Assembly (NCBI RefSeq): GCF_002204185.1
Contig: NZ_MXPU01000011.1
Location: forward strand, 1-64,000
DNA: 64,000 nucleotides
Origin: Rhizobium esperanzae
GTDB taxonomy: Bacteria > Pseudomonadota > Alphaproteobacteria > Rhizobiales > Rhizobiaceae
Direction of reading: 5' to 3'
Below are positions 36,032 to 44,362 of this stretch, one piece after another. The translations under genes and the position numbers were made by a program. The notes beneath the pieces were generated by a model, which worked only from the letters and a program-made list of their open reading frames with translations, did not search any database and was not told the origin of the DNA. Every line of letters starts with the position of its first letter. Position 1 is the stretch's first letter.

Positions 36032-36200
36032 CCCCCCCTCTGCCCTGCCGGGCATCTCCCCCACAAGGGGCGAGATCGGCTGGGCGCGACGGTTTCCCCA
36101 AACAACTGCCCGTCACACGATTCGCAAATTGAGGGCGAGGCATAGCTTCTTGCTGATCTCCCCCCTTGTGGGGGAGATGCCCGGCAGGGCAGAGGGGGGT
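36032..36200. repeat. Intergenic palindromic repeat (family D), second copy, inverted
   Basis: The arms have the same CTCTGCCCTGCCGGGCATCT / AGATGCCCGGCAGGGCAGAG ends as the copy at 30629-30797. The interior (GGGCGCGACGGTTTCCCC, AACAACTG, GAGGGCGAGGCAT) is the reverse complement of that copy with scattered changes. It fills most of the 314-base gap before nadE. Confidence 0.85.
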
Positions 36201-36334
36201 GCGACACCCGACGAGATACCAACCCCACCCTCCCTTGCATAAAACGCATGGCAGGTCTGCCCGAAACGGCTTCGTCTTCCCCCATCTTTTCGCCATAGTG
36301 GCGCCGGAATTCCGTAGGCCGGGAGGAGGAGCTT

Positions 36335-37168
36335 ATGACTGTGCTGTTCGACGAACAAGGCGAGATCATCCGCCAACTGGGTGTCGCCGCCGAGATCGAC
36401 CCTGAGCGGGAGATCGAACGGCGAACCGCTTTCCTCAAGGATTATCTCGTCGGCTCGGGCATGCGCGGCTACGTCCTCGGCATCAGCGGTGGCGTCGATT
36501 CGCTGACGGCGGCTTTGCTGGCTCAGAAGGCCGTGCGCGAGCTGCGTGCTGGCGGCCACGCGGCCGAGTTCATCGCCGTACGCCTTCCCTATGGCGTCCA
36601 GGCGGACGAGGCCGATGCGGAGAGGGCGCTTGCAACGATCGGTCCCGACCGCTCGATGGCGGTCAACATCAAGGCGGCGGCGGATGCGATGCTGGCGGCG
36701 GCACAAAACGGCGGCCTCGCTTTCGCCGATGCCGGCCGGCAGGATTTCATTCTCGGCAACATCAAGGCCCGCCAACGCATGATCGCCCAGTTCGCTTTGG
36801 CCGGCGCGCTCGGCGGCCTCGTCATCGGCACCGATCATGCCGCCGAGGCGGTCATGGGTTTCTTCACCAAATTCGGGGATGGCGCCGCCGACATCCTGCC
36901 GCTCGCAGGCCTCAACAAACGCCGGGTGCGCCTGCTGGCAAAGCGGCTCGGTGCGCCTGATGAGCTTATCTTCAAGGTGCCGACCGCCGATCTCGAAGAC
37001 CAGCGGCCGCTGCGCCCCGACGAGGAGGCCTATGGCGTTTCCTATGACGAGATCGATGATTTTCTCGAAGGCAAGCCGGTCGGCGAGATTGCCCGCCGCC
37101 GCATCCTTGCCGCCTATCGGGCGACCGCCCATAAGCGCGCGCTGCCGGTGGCCGTCAACGCGCTCTGA
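36335..37168 (+). CDS. nadE: Ammonia-dependent NAD synthetase
   Basis: This 277-residue enzyme amidates deamido-NAD to NAD using ATP. The pyrophosphatase P-loop is SGGVDS (51-56), and the ammonia-type core shows VIGTDHAAEAVMGFFTKFGDG and LNKRRVRLLAKRLGAP. No glutamine-hydrolysing domain is fused, so it uses free ammonia; rhizobia usually also have a larger glutamine-dependent copy elsewhere. A strong GGAGGAGG precedes the ATG. Confidence 0.94.
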   Translation: MTVLFDEQGEIIRQLGVAAEIDPEREIERRTAFLKDYLVGSGMRGYVLGISGGVDSLTAALLAQKAVRELRAGGHAAEFIAVRLPYGVQADEADAERALATIGPDRSMAVNIKAAADAMLAAAQNGGLAFADAGRQDFILGNIKARQRMIAQFALAGALGGLVIGTDHAAEAVMGFFTKFGDGAADILPLAGLNKRRVRLLAKRLGAPDELIFKVPTADLEDQRPLRPDEEAYGVSYDEIDDFLEGKPVGEIARRRILAAYRATAHKRALPVAVNAL

Positions 37169-37177
37169 GGGGCGCGC

Positions 37178-37861
37178 TCAGGGCTGCACCGGCGAACCCG
37201 TCCAATTCGACGAGGCGAGATAGGCATTCGGCGCAAAATAGACGCCGTCAACGTCGAAGGCTTCGAGATCTTCGGCCCGCAGCGCTTCGCGCACCTTCGG
37301 GCGGGCCGCCACGCGGGCCATGAAACCGTGCAGCGCCGGCCATTGCTTGAGATTGATCTGTGTCCAGGGCGACCAGTTCAGGCAGACGAAGAGGTAGGCG
37401 TCCGCCACGCTGAAGGCCTCGCCGGTCAGGTAGGGTCCGGCAAAGCGGCCGCTCAGCCAGGAAAGCCGCTTTGCGACCTGGGCGCGGATCTGCTCATGCA
37501 CGCTGGCATAAGCCGGGTTGAACAGCAGTACCATCGGCTTGTGCAGTTCGGCGGATATGAAATTCAGATAGGATTGCACCTCGTTACGTCTGATATTGCC
37601 GACCTCGGGCAGCATCGCTGCGCCTTGCGGCACGCTGTCGGCGATGAACTGTGCGATCGCCGGTCCCTCGGTCAGCACCTTGCCGTCGTCGAGCATCAGC
37701 GCCGGCACATAGCCGTTGCCGTTGATGGCGAGATAGTCCTTGCCGTCGCTCGTCCGGTGGGTCTCCCTGTCGACCTCGACGAGCTCGATATCGAGCCCGA
37801 GCTCCCGGCAGACGATATGCGGTGAAAGCGAGCAGGCCGCGGCGTTCATATAGAGTTTCAT
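37178..37861 (-). CDS. Glutathione S-transferase
   Basis: This 227-residue GST has an N-terminal thioredoxin fold (MKLYMNAAACSLSPHIVCRE; S12 and nearby polar residues are the likely glutathione activators, as in the beta class) and an all-helical C-terminal domain. The segment LTEGPAIAQFIAD is the conserved gamma-glutamyl-binding stretch. The start at 37861 follows GAGAGGAAA. It is divergent from a TetR gene; the 116 bases between hold a long inverted repeat that probably controls both. Confidence 0.9.
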   Translation of the reverse strand: MKLYMNAAACSLSPHIVCRELGLDIELVEVDRETHRTSDGKDYLAINGNGYVPALMLDDGKVLTEGPAIAQFIADSVPQGAAMLPEVGNIRRNEVQSYLNFISAELHKPMVLLFNPAYASVHEQIRAQVAKRLSWLSGRFAGPYLTGEAFSVADAYLFVCLNWSPWTQINLKQWPALHGFMARVAARPKVREALRAEDLEAFDVDGVYFAPNAYLASSNWTGSPVQP

Positions 37862-37919
37862 GGCAATTTCCTCTCTCATGCAGGCGGTCGACGCCGCCTG
37901 TTCGGTATCATTGAACATC

Positions 37920-37973
37920 TGTACTGTTTCGCATAAAATAGCCTTCGTCAAGAATTTAATGCGAAACGGTACA
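37920..37973. promoter_or_regulatory. Paired inverted half-sites between GST and tetR genes
   Basis: TGTACTGTTTCGCATAAAA (37920-37938) is mirrored by TTTAATGCGAAACGGTACA (37955-37973), about 17 matching pairs apart from two changes, around 16 bases. Each arm repeats GTAC(T/C)GTTTCGCAT. The right arm ends five bases before the tetR start, so bound regulator would block both genes. Confidence 0.72.
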
Positions 37974-37977
37974 AAAT

Positions 37978-38589
37978 ATGAAGGATGAGAAGAAGCGCGG
38001 CCGCCCGAGGGCTTTCGACGCCAAGGCCGCGCTCGGCAAGGCGAGGGACGTCTTCTGGGACCGGGGCTTTGCCGCCGCCTCGCTCGATAATCTGAGCGCT
38101 GCGACCAACCTCAACCGCCCGAGCCTCTACGGCGCCTTCGGCGACAAGGAGGATCTCTATCTCGATACGCTGGAGGCCTATCGGCAGGACGGCATGAATG
38201 TGCTGGCGGAGGCGCTCGATCAGTCACTTCCGCTGCGCGACAATCTCGCCCGCGTCTACGCCGGCGCCCTGAATATCTATCTGCATGGCGAAACCGCCGC
38301 CCGCGGCTGTCTGCTGATCGGCACGGCGACCGTCGAAGCGGTCGAGCGTGAGCGGGTGCGCGAGGTGCTCGGCCGCAGCCTCAGCGATTTCGACGGCGAA
38401 ATCGAAAAGCGCATGCGCCTTGCCGTCGAACGCGGCGAGCTTCCCGAGAGCGCCGATCCGCAGATGCTGGCAAGGCTCGCCTCGGCCGTCATGCATTCGC
38501 TGGCCGTGCGCGCCCGCGCCGGCGACAGCCGCGAGACGCTCGAGGCGATCGCCCGCTCAGGCGTCGATCTGATCTGCGGACGTTCCTAA
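37978..38589 (+). CDS. TetR/AcrR-family transcriptional regulator
   Basis: This 203-residue regulator has a basic start (MKDEKKRGRPRAFD) and a helix-turn-helix at about 28-52 (FAAASLDNLSAATNLNRPSLYGAF) followed by KEDLYLDTL. The C-terminal ligand domain (ending VDLICGRS) matches regulators next to GST, aldo-keto or oxidoreductase genes. No ribosome site is visible before the ATG, which lies five bases from the operator, so the message may be leaderless or weakly translated. It probably represses itself and the GST. Confidence 0.9.
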   Translation: MKDEKKRGRPRAFDAKAALGKARDVFWDRGFAAASLDNLSAATNLNRPSLYGAFGDKEDLYLDTLEAYRQDGMNVLAEALDQSLPLRDNLARVYAGALNIYLHGETAARGCLLIGTATVEAVERERVREVLGRSLSDFDGEIEKRMRLAVERGELPESADPQMLARLASAVMHSLAVRARAGDSRETLEAIARSGVDLICGRS

Positions 38590-39827
38590 GCTGAGCTTGG
38601 TGCCTTCTGATCCCGCGGCCGCACCAACCAGGCATAAGCGGCGCCGGCGAGAAGCAGCACCGCGGTGCCGAGGAAAACCGCCCGCATGCCGATATGGCCG
38701 CCGACAAAGCCGCCGAGGATGGGACCGGCCACCTGGCCGATATATTGCGAGGACACGGACAGGCCGAGAATGCCGCCGGCCGCGCTGTCCGGCACGCTGT
38801 GGCGGATGACGGCGGTAATACAGGGCAGGAGCCCGCCTAGCGCGGCCCCCATCAGGAAACGCAGGACGATCAGCTGCCAGGAGCTGGTGACCAAGGCCTG
38901 CGGAATCAGCAGCAGCCCGGCGACGGCGAGCGCGCCCGATATGACCGGCCAGTGGCCGATCCTGTCGGCCAGCCTGCCGAGCCAGGAGGCGGAAAGAATG
39001 CTGCCGAGCGCGGCCGCCGACATGACGAGACCCGAGATCATCGTCACCTCAGTTGCGACAGGCACGATCTGCGCGACATAGACGGTGATGATCGGTTCGA
39101 TCGACATATTGGCGAACATCAGCAGCATGCCGGTCGCCAGCATGGCGACGACAGGGCCTTTATCGGGAATGGATATCCAGCCGCCGCTGGCCTTGGCTGC
39201 CTTCTTGCGGGCGGGCGACTTCTCCTCCCTGATCAGCAGGGCGGTGGCGAGAAAGGCGAGGAAGATCATCGCCCCGGCCGCGAGAAACGTGCCGCGGATG
39301 CCGATAACAGGCGGCAGCACCCCACCGATCAGCGGCCCGACAAGATTGCCGGCCATGATGCCGGAAGAAAGCACGCCGAGCGCCCAGGCCGAGCGTGCCC
39401 TCGGCGTCTGCGTCGCCACCAGCACCATCGAGCCGGAGGAGTAGCCGCCGGCAAGCCCAACGAAGAGGCGCAGCGCCACCAGCTGCCAGACATTGCCGGC
39501 CATGCCCATCAGCGAGATCGCCAGCGTCATGCCGAGGCTGGCGCGCACCAGCATCAACTTGCGGCCGTAAATATCGCCGAGCCGCCCCCAGAGCGGCGCG
39601 ACGAGCGCGGCGGCCAGGAAGGTGGCGCCATAGGCGATGCCCGACCATTGCACGATCGCCGCATGGTCGGCCACGCCGAGCTCCTCGACATAAAGCGGCA
39701 GGAAAGGCAACAGCAGCGTCATCGCCACGATGGTGGTGAAGGAGCCGATCAGCGAGACGGCGAGGTTGCGCTTCCAATGGATCGAGCCTGCCTTGACGCT
39801 CGTCGCGTCCAATTGCGTATCGGTCAT
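38586..39827 (-). CDS. MFS drug exporter, DHA1 type
   Basis: This 413-residue transporter should have 12 membrane helices. Motif A reads GRLGDIYGRKLMLV, and the antiporter motif region is SSGIMAGNLVGPLIGGVLPPVIGIRGTF, as in the TetA/MdtG groups. The start at 39827 (MTDTQLDATS) is better than 39917, which runs through the promoter region. Its stop overlaps the end of tetR by four bases on the opposite strand. The drug range is unknown. Confidence 0.92.
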   Translation of the reverse strand: MTDTQLDATSVKAGSIHWKRNLAVSLIGSFTTIVAMTLLLPFLPLYVEELGVADHAAIVQWSGIAYGATFLAAALVAPLWGRLGDIYGRKLMLVRASLGMTLAISLMGMAGNVWQLVALRLFVGLAGGYSSGSMVLVATQTPRARSAWALGVLSSGIMAGNLVGPLIGGVLPPVIGIRGTFLAAGAMIFLAFLATALLIREEKSPARKKAAKASGGWISIPDKGPVVAMLATGMLLMFANMSIEPIITVYVAQIVPVATEVTMISGLVMSAAALGSILSASWLGRLADRIGHWPVISGALAVAGLLLIPQALVTSSWQLIVLRFLMGAALGGLLPCITAVIRHSVPDSAAGGILGLSVSSQYIGQVAGPILGGFVGGHIGMRAVFLGTAVLLLAGAAYAWLVRPRDQKAPSSA

Positions 39828-39849
39828 TCCTGCCTCGGCGTCGATCACG

Positions 39850-39919
39850 CGGCGCAATTGCGCCGAAACTGGATCATTTGAGGTAAATGTGCTAGATGTA
39901 CTGATTGCGTGATGCAATC
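39850..39919. promoter_or_regulatory. Two palindromes between the MFS and SnoaL-like genes
   Basis: CGGCGCAATTGCGCCG (39850-39865) is a perfect 16-bp palindrome 23 bases before the MFS start. GATTGC and GCAATC (39903-39908 and 39914-39919) form a second inverted pair nearer the divergent gene. Both look like regulator sites; no regulator is adjacent. Confidence 0.5.
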
Positions 39920-39940
39920 GGTTAATCGGAGGATAGTGCC

Positions 39941-40282
39941 ATGAACGATATGCGCACGAAGCAGCAGACCGTCCGTGATCTCTACGCCGCCTATCTCGAA
40001 AACCGCAAGGATATTGTCGGCGCCATGCTGACGGAGGACTTTACCTTCTCCAGCCCGCACGACGATCATATCGACCACGCGACGTATTTCCAGCGCTGCT
40101 GGCCGAAGGAGCCGTTCTTCCGCGCTATTCATATCGAATTCCTGGCGGTCGACGGCGATGAGGCCGCTGTCCGCTACCGCGCCGAAAAACTCGACGGCGG
40201 CAGCTTCGGCAATATGGAGAGCCTGCGTTTCCGCGGCGGCAAGATCGCCTCGGTAGAGGTCTATTTCGGCCGGAATCTGTAA
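39941..40282 (+). CDS. SnoaL/NTF2-like small protein
   Basis: This 113-residue protein has the cone-shaped NTF2-like fold, visible as TVRDLYAAYLENRKDIVGAMLTEDFTFSSP, then a strand pattern ending GGKIASVEVYFG. Such domains bind or isomerise small hydrophobic compounds; the ligand is unknown. CGGAGG lies before the ATG. It is divergent from the MFS exporter, and its stop directly abuts the convergent TauE gene. Confidence 0.82.
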   Translation: MNDMRTKQQTVRDLYAAYLENRKDIVGAMLTEDFTFSSPHDDHIDHATYFQRCWPKEPFFRAIHIEFLAVDGDEAAVRYRAEKLDGGSFGNMESLRFRGGKIASVEVYFGRNL

Positions 40283-41014
40283 TTAGAAGATCCGCAGCGC
40301 CGACGTCGTGATGATGACCATCGAGACCGCCACCATCAGCGGCCGCACCGGCAGCCGCTTGACCAGGATGGCGCCGAAAGGAGCGGCGATGACGCCGCCG
40401 ATGATCAGGCCGATTGCCGAATTGAGCTCCGACCAGCCGAGCGTCAGGATGAAGGTCAGCGAAATCGTCAGCGTTACCGCAAATTCGGTGAAGTTAGTCG
40501 AGCCGATCACCCGCTTCAGATCATGGCCGCGCCCGATCAGCGTGCTGGTGACGACAGGTCCCCAGCCGCCGCCGCCGATCGCATCGAGCATTCCGCCGCA
40601 AAGTCCGACAGGCGGCACCACCCAGTCGCGCACTTCGCGCCTGGATGGCGGCCGGAACGCCTTGTAGAGGATCAACAGGCCGATGGCGAGCAGATAGGCC
40701 GACACGAAGGGCGCGATCACCTTGCCGTCGATATTGGCCAGCAGATAGGCGCCGATCGCCCCGCCGATCATGCCGGCAGGCGCCAGCCGCGCCACCAGCC
40801 GCCAGTCGACATTGCGATGATAGGCATGCGAAATGCCGGATGCTGCCGTTGTGAACATTTCCGTCACATGCGTCATGGCGCTGGCATTGGCCGCCGGCAC
40901 TCCGAAGGCCAGCAGGCTCGTGGTCGACAGCACGCCGAAGGCCATGCCAAGCGCGCCGTCGACGATCTGCGCGCAGAAGCCGACGGCGATGAAGAAGAAG
41001 ATATCCGATGTCAT
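40283..41014 (-). CDS. TauE/SafE-family membrane protein
   Basis: This 243-residue membrane protein has about seven or eight hydrophobic helices in two related halves, each with a conserved glycine-rich start (VGFCAQIVDGALGMAFG and VGLCGGMLDAIGGGGWGPV). The family exports sulfite, sulfoacetate or similar organosulfonates, sometimes thiosulfate. The context gives no sulfur gene, so the substrate is open. Confidence 0.9.
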   Translation of the reverse strand: MTSDIFFFIAVGFCAQIVDGALGMAFGVLSTTSLLAFGVPAANASAMTHVTEMFTTAASGISHAYHRNVDWRLVARLAPAGMIGGAIGAYLLANIDGKVIAPFVSAYLLAIGLLILYKAFRPPSRREVRDWVVPPVGLCGGMLDAIGGGGWGPVVTSTLIGRGHDLKRVIGSTNFTEFAVTLTISLTFILTLGWSELNSAIGLIIGGVIAAPFGAILVKRLPVRPLMVAVSMVIITTSALRIF

Positions 41015-41073
41015 ATAGTCCCCTCAGACGAACGATAGCATCAGAATCCGCGATGCGTGAGACACTTTTGACC

Positions 41074-41727
41074 TCACGCCGAAAGTCCGCGCTGCTTCAG
41101 CCGGACGATCTTGAAAAAGCCGTTCGGAAAGACCGGCAGAATATCGGTCGTGGAAAAATCGCCGCGACGTTCGGCCCAGGCGAGGATGCGGTGGATGCGG
41201 AAGGCGGAGGACCAGCCGATGTGGCGCACCAGCGGCGCCACCGCCGCCTCGATTGCCCCCTGCAGCCCGGCGCCATCGCCGAGCTTGCTGGCGAGGATGA
41301 TCTCGCCGCCCGGCCGCAGCACCCGGGCGCATTCGTCGAGCGCCCGCTCCGGCTCGGGAATCAGCGTGATGACAAAGGGCAGGCAGACCGCGTCGAAAGA
41401 CTGGTCGGCGAAGTTCAGCGCGTGGGCATCCATTACCTCGAGCGCCTGCACATGCTGGAGCTTCTCGCGCCGCACCTTTTCGCGCGCCCGTGCGATCATA
41501 TGTTCGGAAATGTCGATGCCGGTCACCCGGCAGTGGCTGGGATAGTGGGCGAGCGTCAGACCGGTGCCGACTCCGATTTCAAGAATATCGGTGCCCGCCG
41601 CGGCGGCAAGCGCGGCAAGCTTGCGGTGTCCGTCGCGCAGGATGCCGCGATAGACGCGATCATAGACCGGTGCCCAGCGCTGATAGATTTTCTGCTGATC
41701 TTCCGCCCGGTTGCGAAGCTCCGACAT
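41074..41727 (-). CDS. SAM-dependent methyltransferase, PmtA-like
   Basis: This 217-residue class I methyltransferase has the SAM motif ILEIGVGTGL and the conserved opening QQKIYQRWAPVYDRVYRGILRDGHRK. This is the pattern of bacterial phosphatidylethanolamine N-methyltransferases that make phosphatidylcholine, and of close ubiquinone/menaquinone C-methyltransferase relatives. Rhizobia need phosphatidylcholine and often carry several pmt genes, so the lipid role is likely but not certain. The start at 41727 has GGGAGG nine bases upstream. Confidence 0.8.
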   Translation of the reverse strand: MSELRNRAEDQQKIYQRWAPVYDRVYRGILRDGHRKLAALAAAAGTDILEIGVGTGLTLAHYPSHCRVTGIDISEHMIARAREKVRREKLQHVQALEVMDAHALNFADQSFDAVCLPFVITLIPEPERALDECARVLRPGGEIILASKLGDGAGLQGAIEAAVAPLVRHIGWSSAFRIHRILAWAERRGDFSTTDILPVFPNGFFKIVRLKQRGLSA

Positions 41728-41802
41728 GCCTGAACCTCCCTGCGCATGAACCCGAGAATCGGAATCGATTTTCGGCAAGGATCATGCGTTTATCGCAAAC
41801 AT

Positions 41803-41845
41803 AGAGCGCCTTAGCGCCTCTCACAGAGGCGCGGCGCTCTAAAAA
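41803..41845 (-). terminator. Nested hairpin after the small secreted-protein gene
   Basis: AGAGCGCC (41803-41810) pairs with GGCGCTCT (41833-41840), and inside it GCGCCTCT pairs with AGAGGCGC around CAC. This is a 16-bp stem interrupted by TTA. The minus-strand gene ending at 41925 would read into it. The U-tract is weak (ATGTTTG), so termination is plausible rather than certain. Confidence 0.55.
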
Positions 41846-41924
41846 CCCGGGACTTCAACTCCTGAGAGTGGAGTTGGGTTCCGCTCGGAATGTGACTGAA
41901 GTCACAAACCGTCACGGTGGGCAG

Positions 41925-42251
41925 CTATTTCGCCGGCGTGAACCCGAACTTCTCAGCATCCATCGCGCTGCCGATCTCGACCGATTTCTCCTGCTTGTCA
42001 TAGACGCAGATCTGGACGATGAGCCCCTTGGCCCCCTTCGGCTTTCCCGTCATTAGGGCCAGCCCGTAATGCAAGGTGCCGAAGGGATCGACGGCGGCCT
42101 TCGGCTTCTCGATCGCGACCGCCGCCTTCCTGCACTTGGCTTCCACGTCGGCGGCCAGCTGTTTCCAGGCCTCGTCCGAAGAGGCATGCGCCGCAGGGAC
42201 AAGAAACGGAAGCGCGGCAATGGCGAGATGCGGGATTATATTCCTGTTCAT
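41925..42251 (-). CDS. Small exported protein of unknown function
   Basis: This 108-residue protein has a Sec signal (MNRNIIPHLAIAALPFLVPAAHA, cut after AHA). The mature part contains AWKQLAADVEAKCRKAA and IVQICVYDKQEKSVEIG, with two cysteines that may form a disulphide. I recognise no named family. The start at 42251 follows a GGAG site. A much longer open frame in the same phase runs antisense through sodB and beyond and is not a gene. Confidence 0.8.
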   Translation of the reverse strand: MNRNIIPHLAIAALPFLVPAAHASSDEAWKQLAADVEAKCRKAAVAIEKPKAAVDPFGTLHYGLALMTGKPKGAKGLIVQICVYDKQEKSVEIGSAMDAEKFGFTPAK

Positions 42252-42464
42252 GTCGGATCTCCATTGGTGTCGGTCGCCGGTGAAGCGGTTTTCGGGGCGG
42301 TATGCCGGGCGATTTTCCGCGCCCGAATCCCGCCCTGAAACTGAGGCAAATTTTCCTCCGTCCGGTCGTTTTTTGATATTTCGCCGGTTGCCTCTCCCCC
42401 GTTCCCCTCCTATGTTCCGCCTCACCTGCCGATGACGCAATCTATTGCCAAGAGGAGATCTGAC

Positions 42465-43067
42465 ATGGCTTTCGAATTGCCTGAACTTCCCTATGATTAC
42501 GAAGCGCTTGCCCCGTTCATGTCGAAGGAAACGCTGGAGTTTCACCACGACAAGCACCACAAGGCCTATGTCGACAACGGCAACAAGCTCGCCGCCGAAG
42601 CCGGCCTTGCCGATCTCTCGCTCGAAGAGGTCGTGAAGAAGTCCTTCGGCACCAATGCCGGCCTCTTCAACAACGCCGCCCAGCACTACAACCACATCCA
42701 TTTCTGGAAGTGGATGAAGAAGGGCGGCGGCGGCAACAAGCTCCCGGGCAAGCTGGAAGCGGCTTTCGCCTCCGATCTCGGCGGCTACGACAAGTTCAAG
42801 GCCGATTTCGCCAATGCCGGCGCCACCCAGTTCGGCTCCGGCTGGGCCTGGGTTTCCGTCAAGAACGGCAAGCTCGAAATCTCCAAGACCCCGAACGGCG
42901 AAAACCCGCTCGTTCACGGCGCCACCCCGATCCTCGGCGTCGACGTCTGGGAACACTCCTATTACATCGACTATCGCAACGCCCGCCCGAAATATCTCGA
43001 GGCCTTCGTCGACAGCCTGATCAACTGGGACTACGTCCTGGAGCGCTACGAAGCAGCCACGAAGTAA
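42465..43067 (+). CDS. sodB: Superoxide dismutase (Fe/Mn)
   Basis: This 200-residue enzyme dismutates superoxide. All four metal ligands are present: H27 (EFHHDKHH), H77 (HYNHIHFW), D160 and H164 (DVWEHSYYIDYRN). The motif FNNAAQHYNHIHFW and the GATQFGSGWAW stretch fit the iron-type or cambialistic rhizobial enzymes. No signal peptide is seen, so it is cytoplasmic. AGAGGAGA precedes the ATG, and a strong terminator follows at 43119. Confidence 0.96.
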   Translation: MAFELPELPYDYEALAPFMSKETLEFHHDKHHKAYVDNGNKLAAEAGLADLSLEEVVKKSFGTNAGLFNNAAQHYNHIHFWKWMKKGGGGNKLPGKLEAAFASDLGGYDKFKADFANAGATQFGSGWAWVSVKNGKLEISKTPNGENPLVHGATPILGVDVWEHSYYIDYRNARPKYLEAFVDSLINWDYVLERYEAATK

Positions 43068-43118
43068 GCGGTGCGAGGCTGCCGCCATTGGCGGCGATCT
43101 CTCAGCTACCTTGATTTG

Positions 43119-43154
43119 CACCCGGCGTTCCCCGAACGCCGGGTGTTTGTTTTC
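43119..43154 (+). terminator. Rho-independent terminator after sodB
   Basis: CACCCGGCGTTC (43119-43130) and GAACGCCGGGTG (43134-43145) form a perfect 12-bp stem with a three-base loop, followed by TTTGTTTTC. Confidence 0.93.
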
Positions 43155-43202
43155 ACATCCCGCCGTCACATCCCTGTCACCGGCCGATCCTAACCACGCC
43201 TC

Positions 43203-44048
43203 ATGTCCATGTCCGCTCATCCTGTCTTCCGCTTCGGTATCATTGCCGATCCGCAATATGCGGCCATTCCTCCGCATGCGGCCATGGACCGCTACTATGC
43301 CAACAGCCTCGCCAAGGTCGCCGAGGCGATCGAGGTCTTCAACGGCTGGGAGTTGAGCTTCGTCATGACGCTCGGCGATGTCATCGACCGTGGCTTCAAG
43401 AGCTTCGACGAGATCCTGCCGGTCTATGGGAGGCTCAGGCACGAGGCGCTCTTCCTGCTCGGCAACCATGATTTCTCCGTCTCCGCGGGGCATCTGTCCG
43501 AAGTCGCCACCCGTCTCGGCATGCCGTCGCCCTATTACAGTTTCTCGCGTCACGGCTGGCGCTTCATCGTGCTCGACGGAAATGAGGTCAGCACCTTCGC
43601 TCCGCCGGAAGGCCACCCACATCGCGCCCTTGCCGCGCAAATGCTGGCCGAGCTAGAGGAGAAAGGCGCCAGGAATGCGCATCGCTGGAATGCCGCGCTG
43701 AGCGACGTGCAGTTCGCCTGGCTGGCCGATGAAATCGGCAAAGCGGCCGAGGCCGGCGAAAAGGTGATCGTCATGAATCACTATCCCGTGCATCCGCCCA
43801 GCGAGCACGGCATGTGGGACAGCGAGCGCGTCGTCGCGCTGCTCGCCTCGCAGGCCCATGTCATCGCCTATCTCAACGGCCACGACCACGTCGGCAATTA
43901 CGGCAAGGCCGGCGCCTGCCACTTCGTCAACTTCAAGGGAGTGGTCGACACCAAAAGCGAAAACGCCTTCGCCATCGTTGAGGTCCATGCCGACCGCCTC
44001 GAAATCCGCGGATTCGGTCGGGAAGAGAGCCGGACGCTGGCTCTATAA
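43203..44048 (+). CDS. Metallophosphoesterase (ADP-ribose/CDP-alcohol diphosphatase-like)
   Basis: This 281-residue calcineurin-type phosphoesterase has D16 in IADPQY, D59 in LGDVIDRG, N88-H89-D90 in GNHD, a later VMNHYP, and GHDH. The DPQ variant of the first motif and the spacing resemble the manganese-dependent ADP-ribose/CDP-alcohol diphosphatases. The role is therefore likely hydrolysis of a nucleotide diphosphate derivative, though the substrate is inferred. The ribosome site is weak, and a start at the third codon (43209) is equally possible. Confidence 0.87.
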   Translation: MSMSAHPVFRFGIIADPQYAAIPPHAAMDRYYANSLAKVAEAIEVFNGWELSFVMTLGDVIDRGFKSFDEILPVYGRLRHEALFLLGNHDFSVSAGHLSEVATRLGMPSPYYSFSRHGWRFIVLDGNEVSTFAPPEGHPHRALAAQMLAELEEKGARNAHRWNAALSDVQFAWLADEIGKAAEAGEKVIVMNHYPVHPPSEHGMWDSERVVALLASQAHVIAYLNGHDHVGNYGKAGACHFVNFKGVVDTKSENAFAIVEVHADRLEIRGFGREESRTLAL

Positions 44049-44133
44049 CAGGAACAAAACCAAGGTATGCGGGGCGCCTCTCCGACGAAGCGCTCAACGC
44101 TCCAACGGTGAGTTTGGCGGAACGCAATCCCAC

Positions 44134-44226
44134 CCTCCGTCATCCTCGGCCTTGAGCCGAGGATCCATGCCCGCTGCTGATAGAGACGAAGGTGGATCCT
44201 CGGCTCAAGGCCGAGGATGACGGAGG
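44134..44226. repeat. Intergenic palindromic repeat (family E), 34-bp perfect arms
   Basis: Bases 44134-44167 and 44193-44226 are perfect inverted copies of each other (34 bp), starting CCTCCGTCATCCTCGGCC, with 25 bases between. Each arm is also nearly self-complementary inside (CCTCGGCCTTGAGCCGAGG). It lies in the 314-base gap between the phosphoesterase and the WYL regulator; the rest of that gap shows no feature. Confidence 0.88.
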
Positions 44227-44362
44227 AGAGGGCAGATGTCGGCAGTCCTTTGGCGGACGTCGAAGAACTGCCAGGCACAAGGGCGCTTCCCCGGACCGCA
44301 TGACACTGACCTCCTGCTCGGGTCTTAAACGCCGCCAGACGTGTTCGCACAATGCCTGCCCA

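Noticed and set aside
41952..43640. Long open frame on the minus strand across sodB and the phosphoesterase gene
   Set aside because: It is antisense to two clear genes with full motifs. Only its last 108 codons, behind their own start and signal peptide, form a gene (41925-42251).
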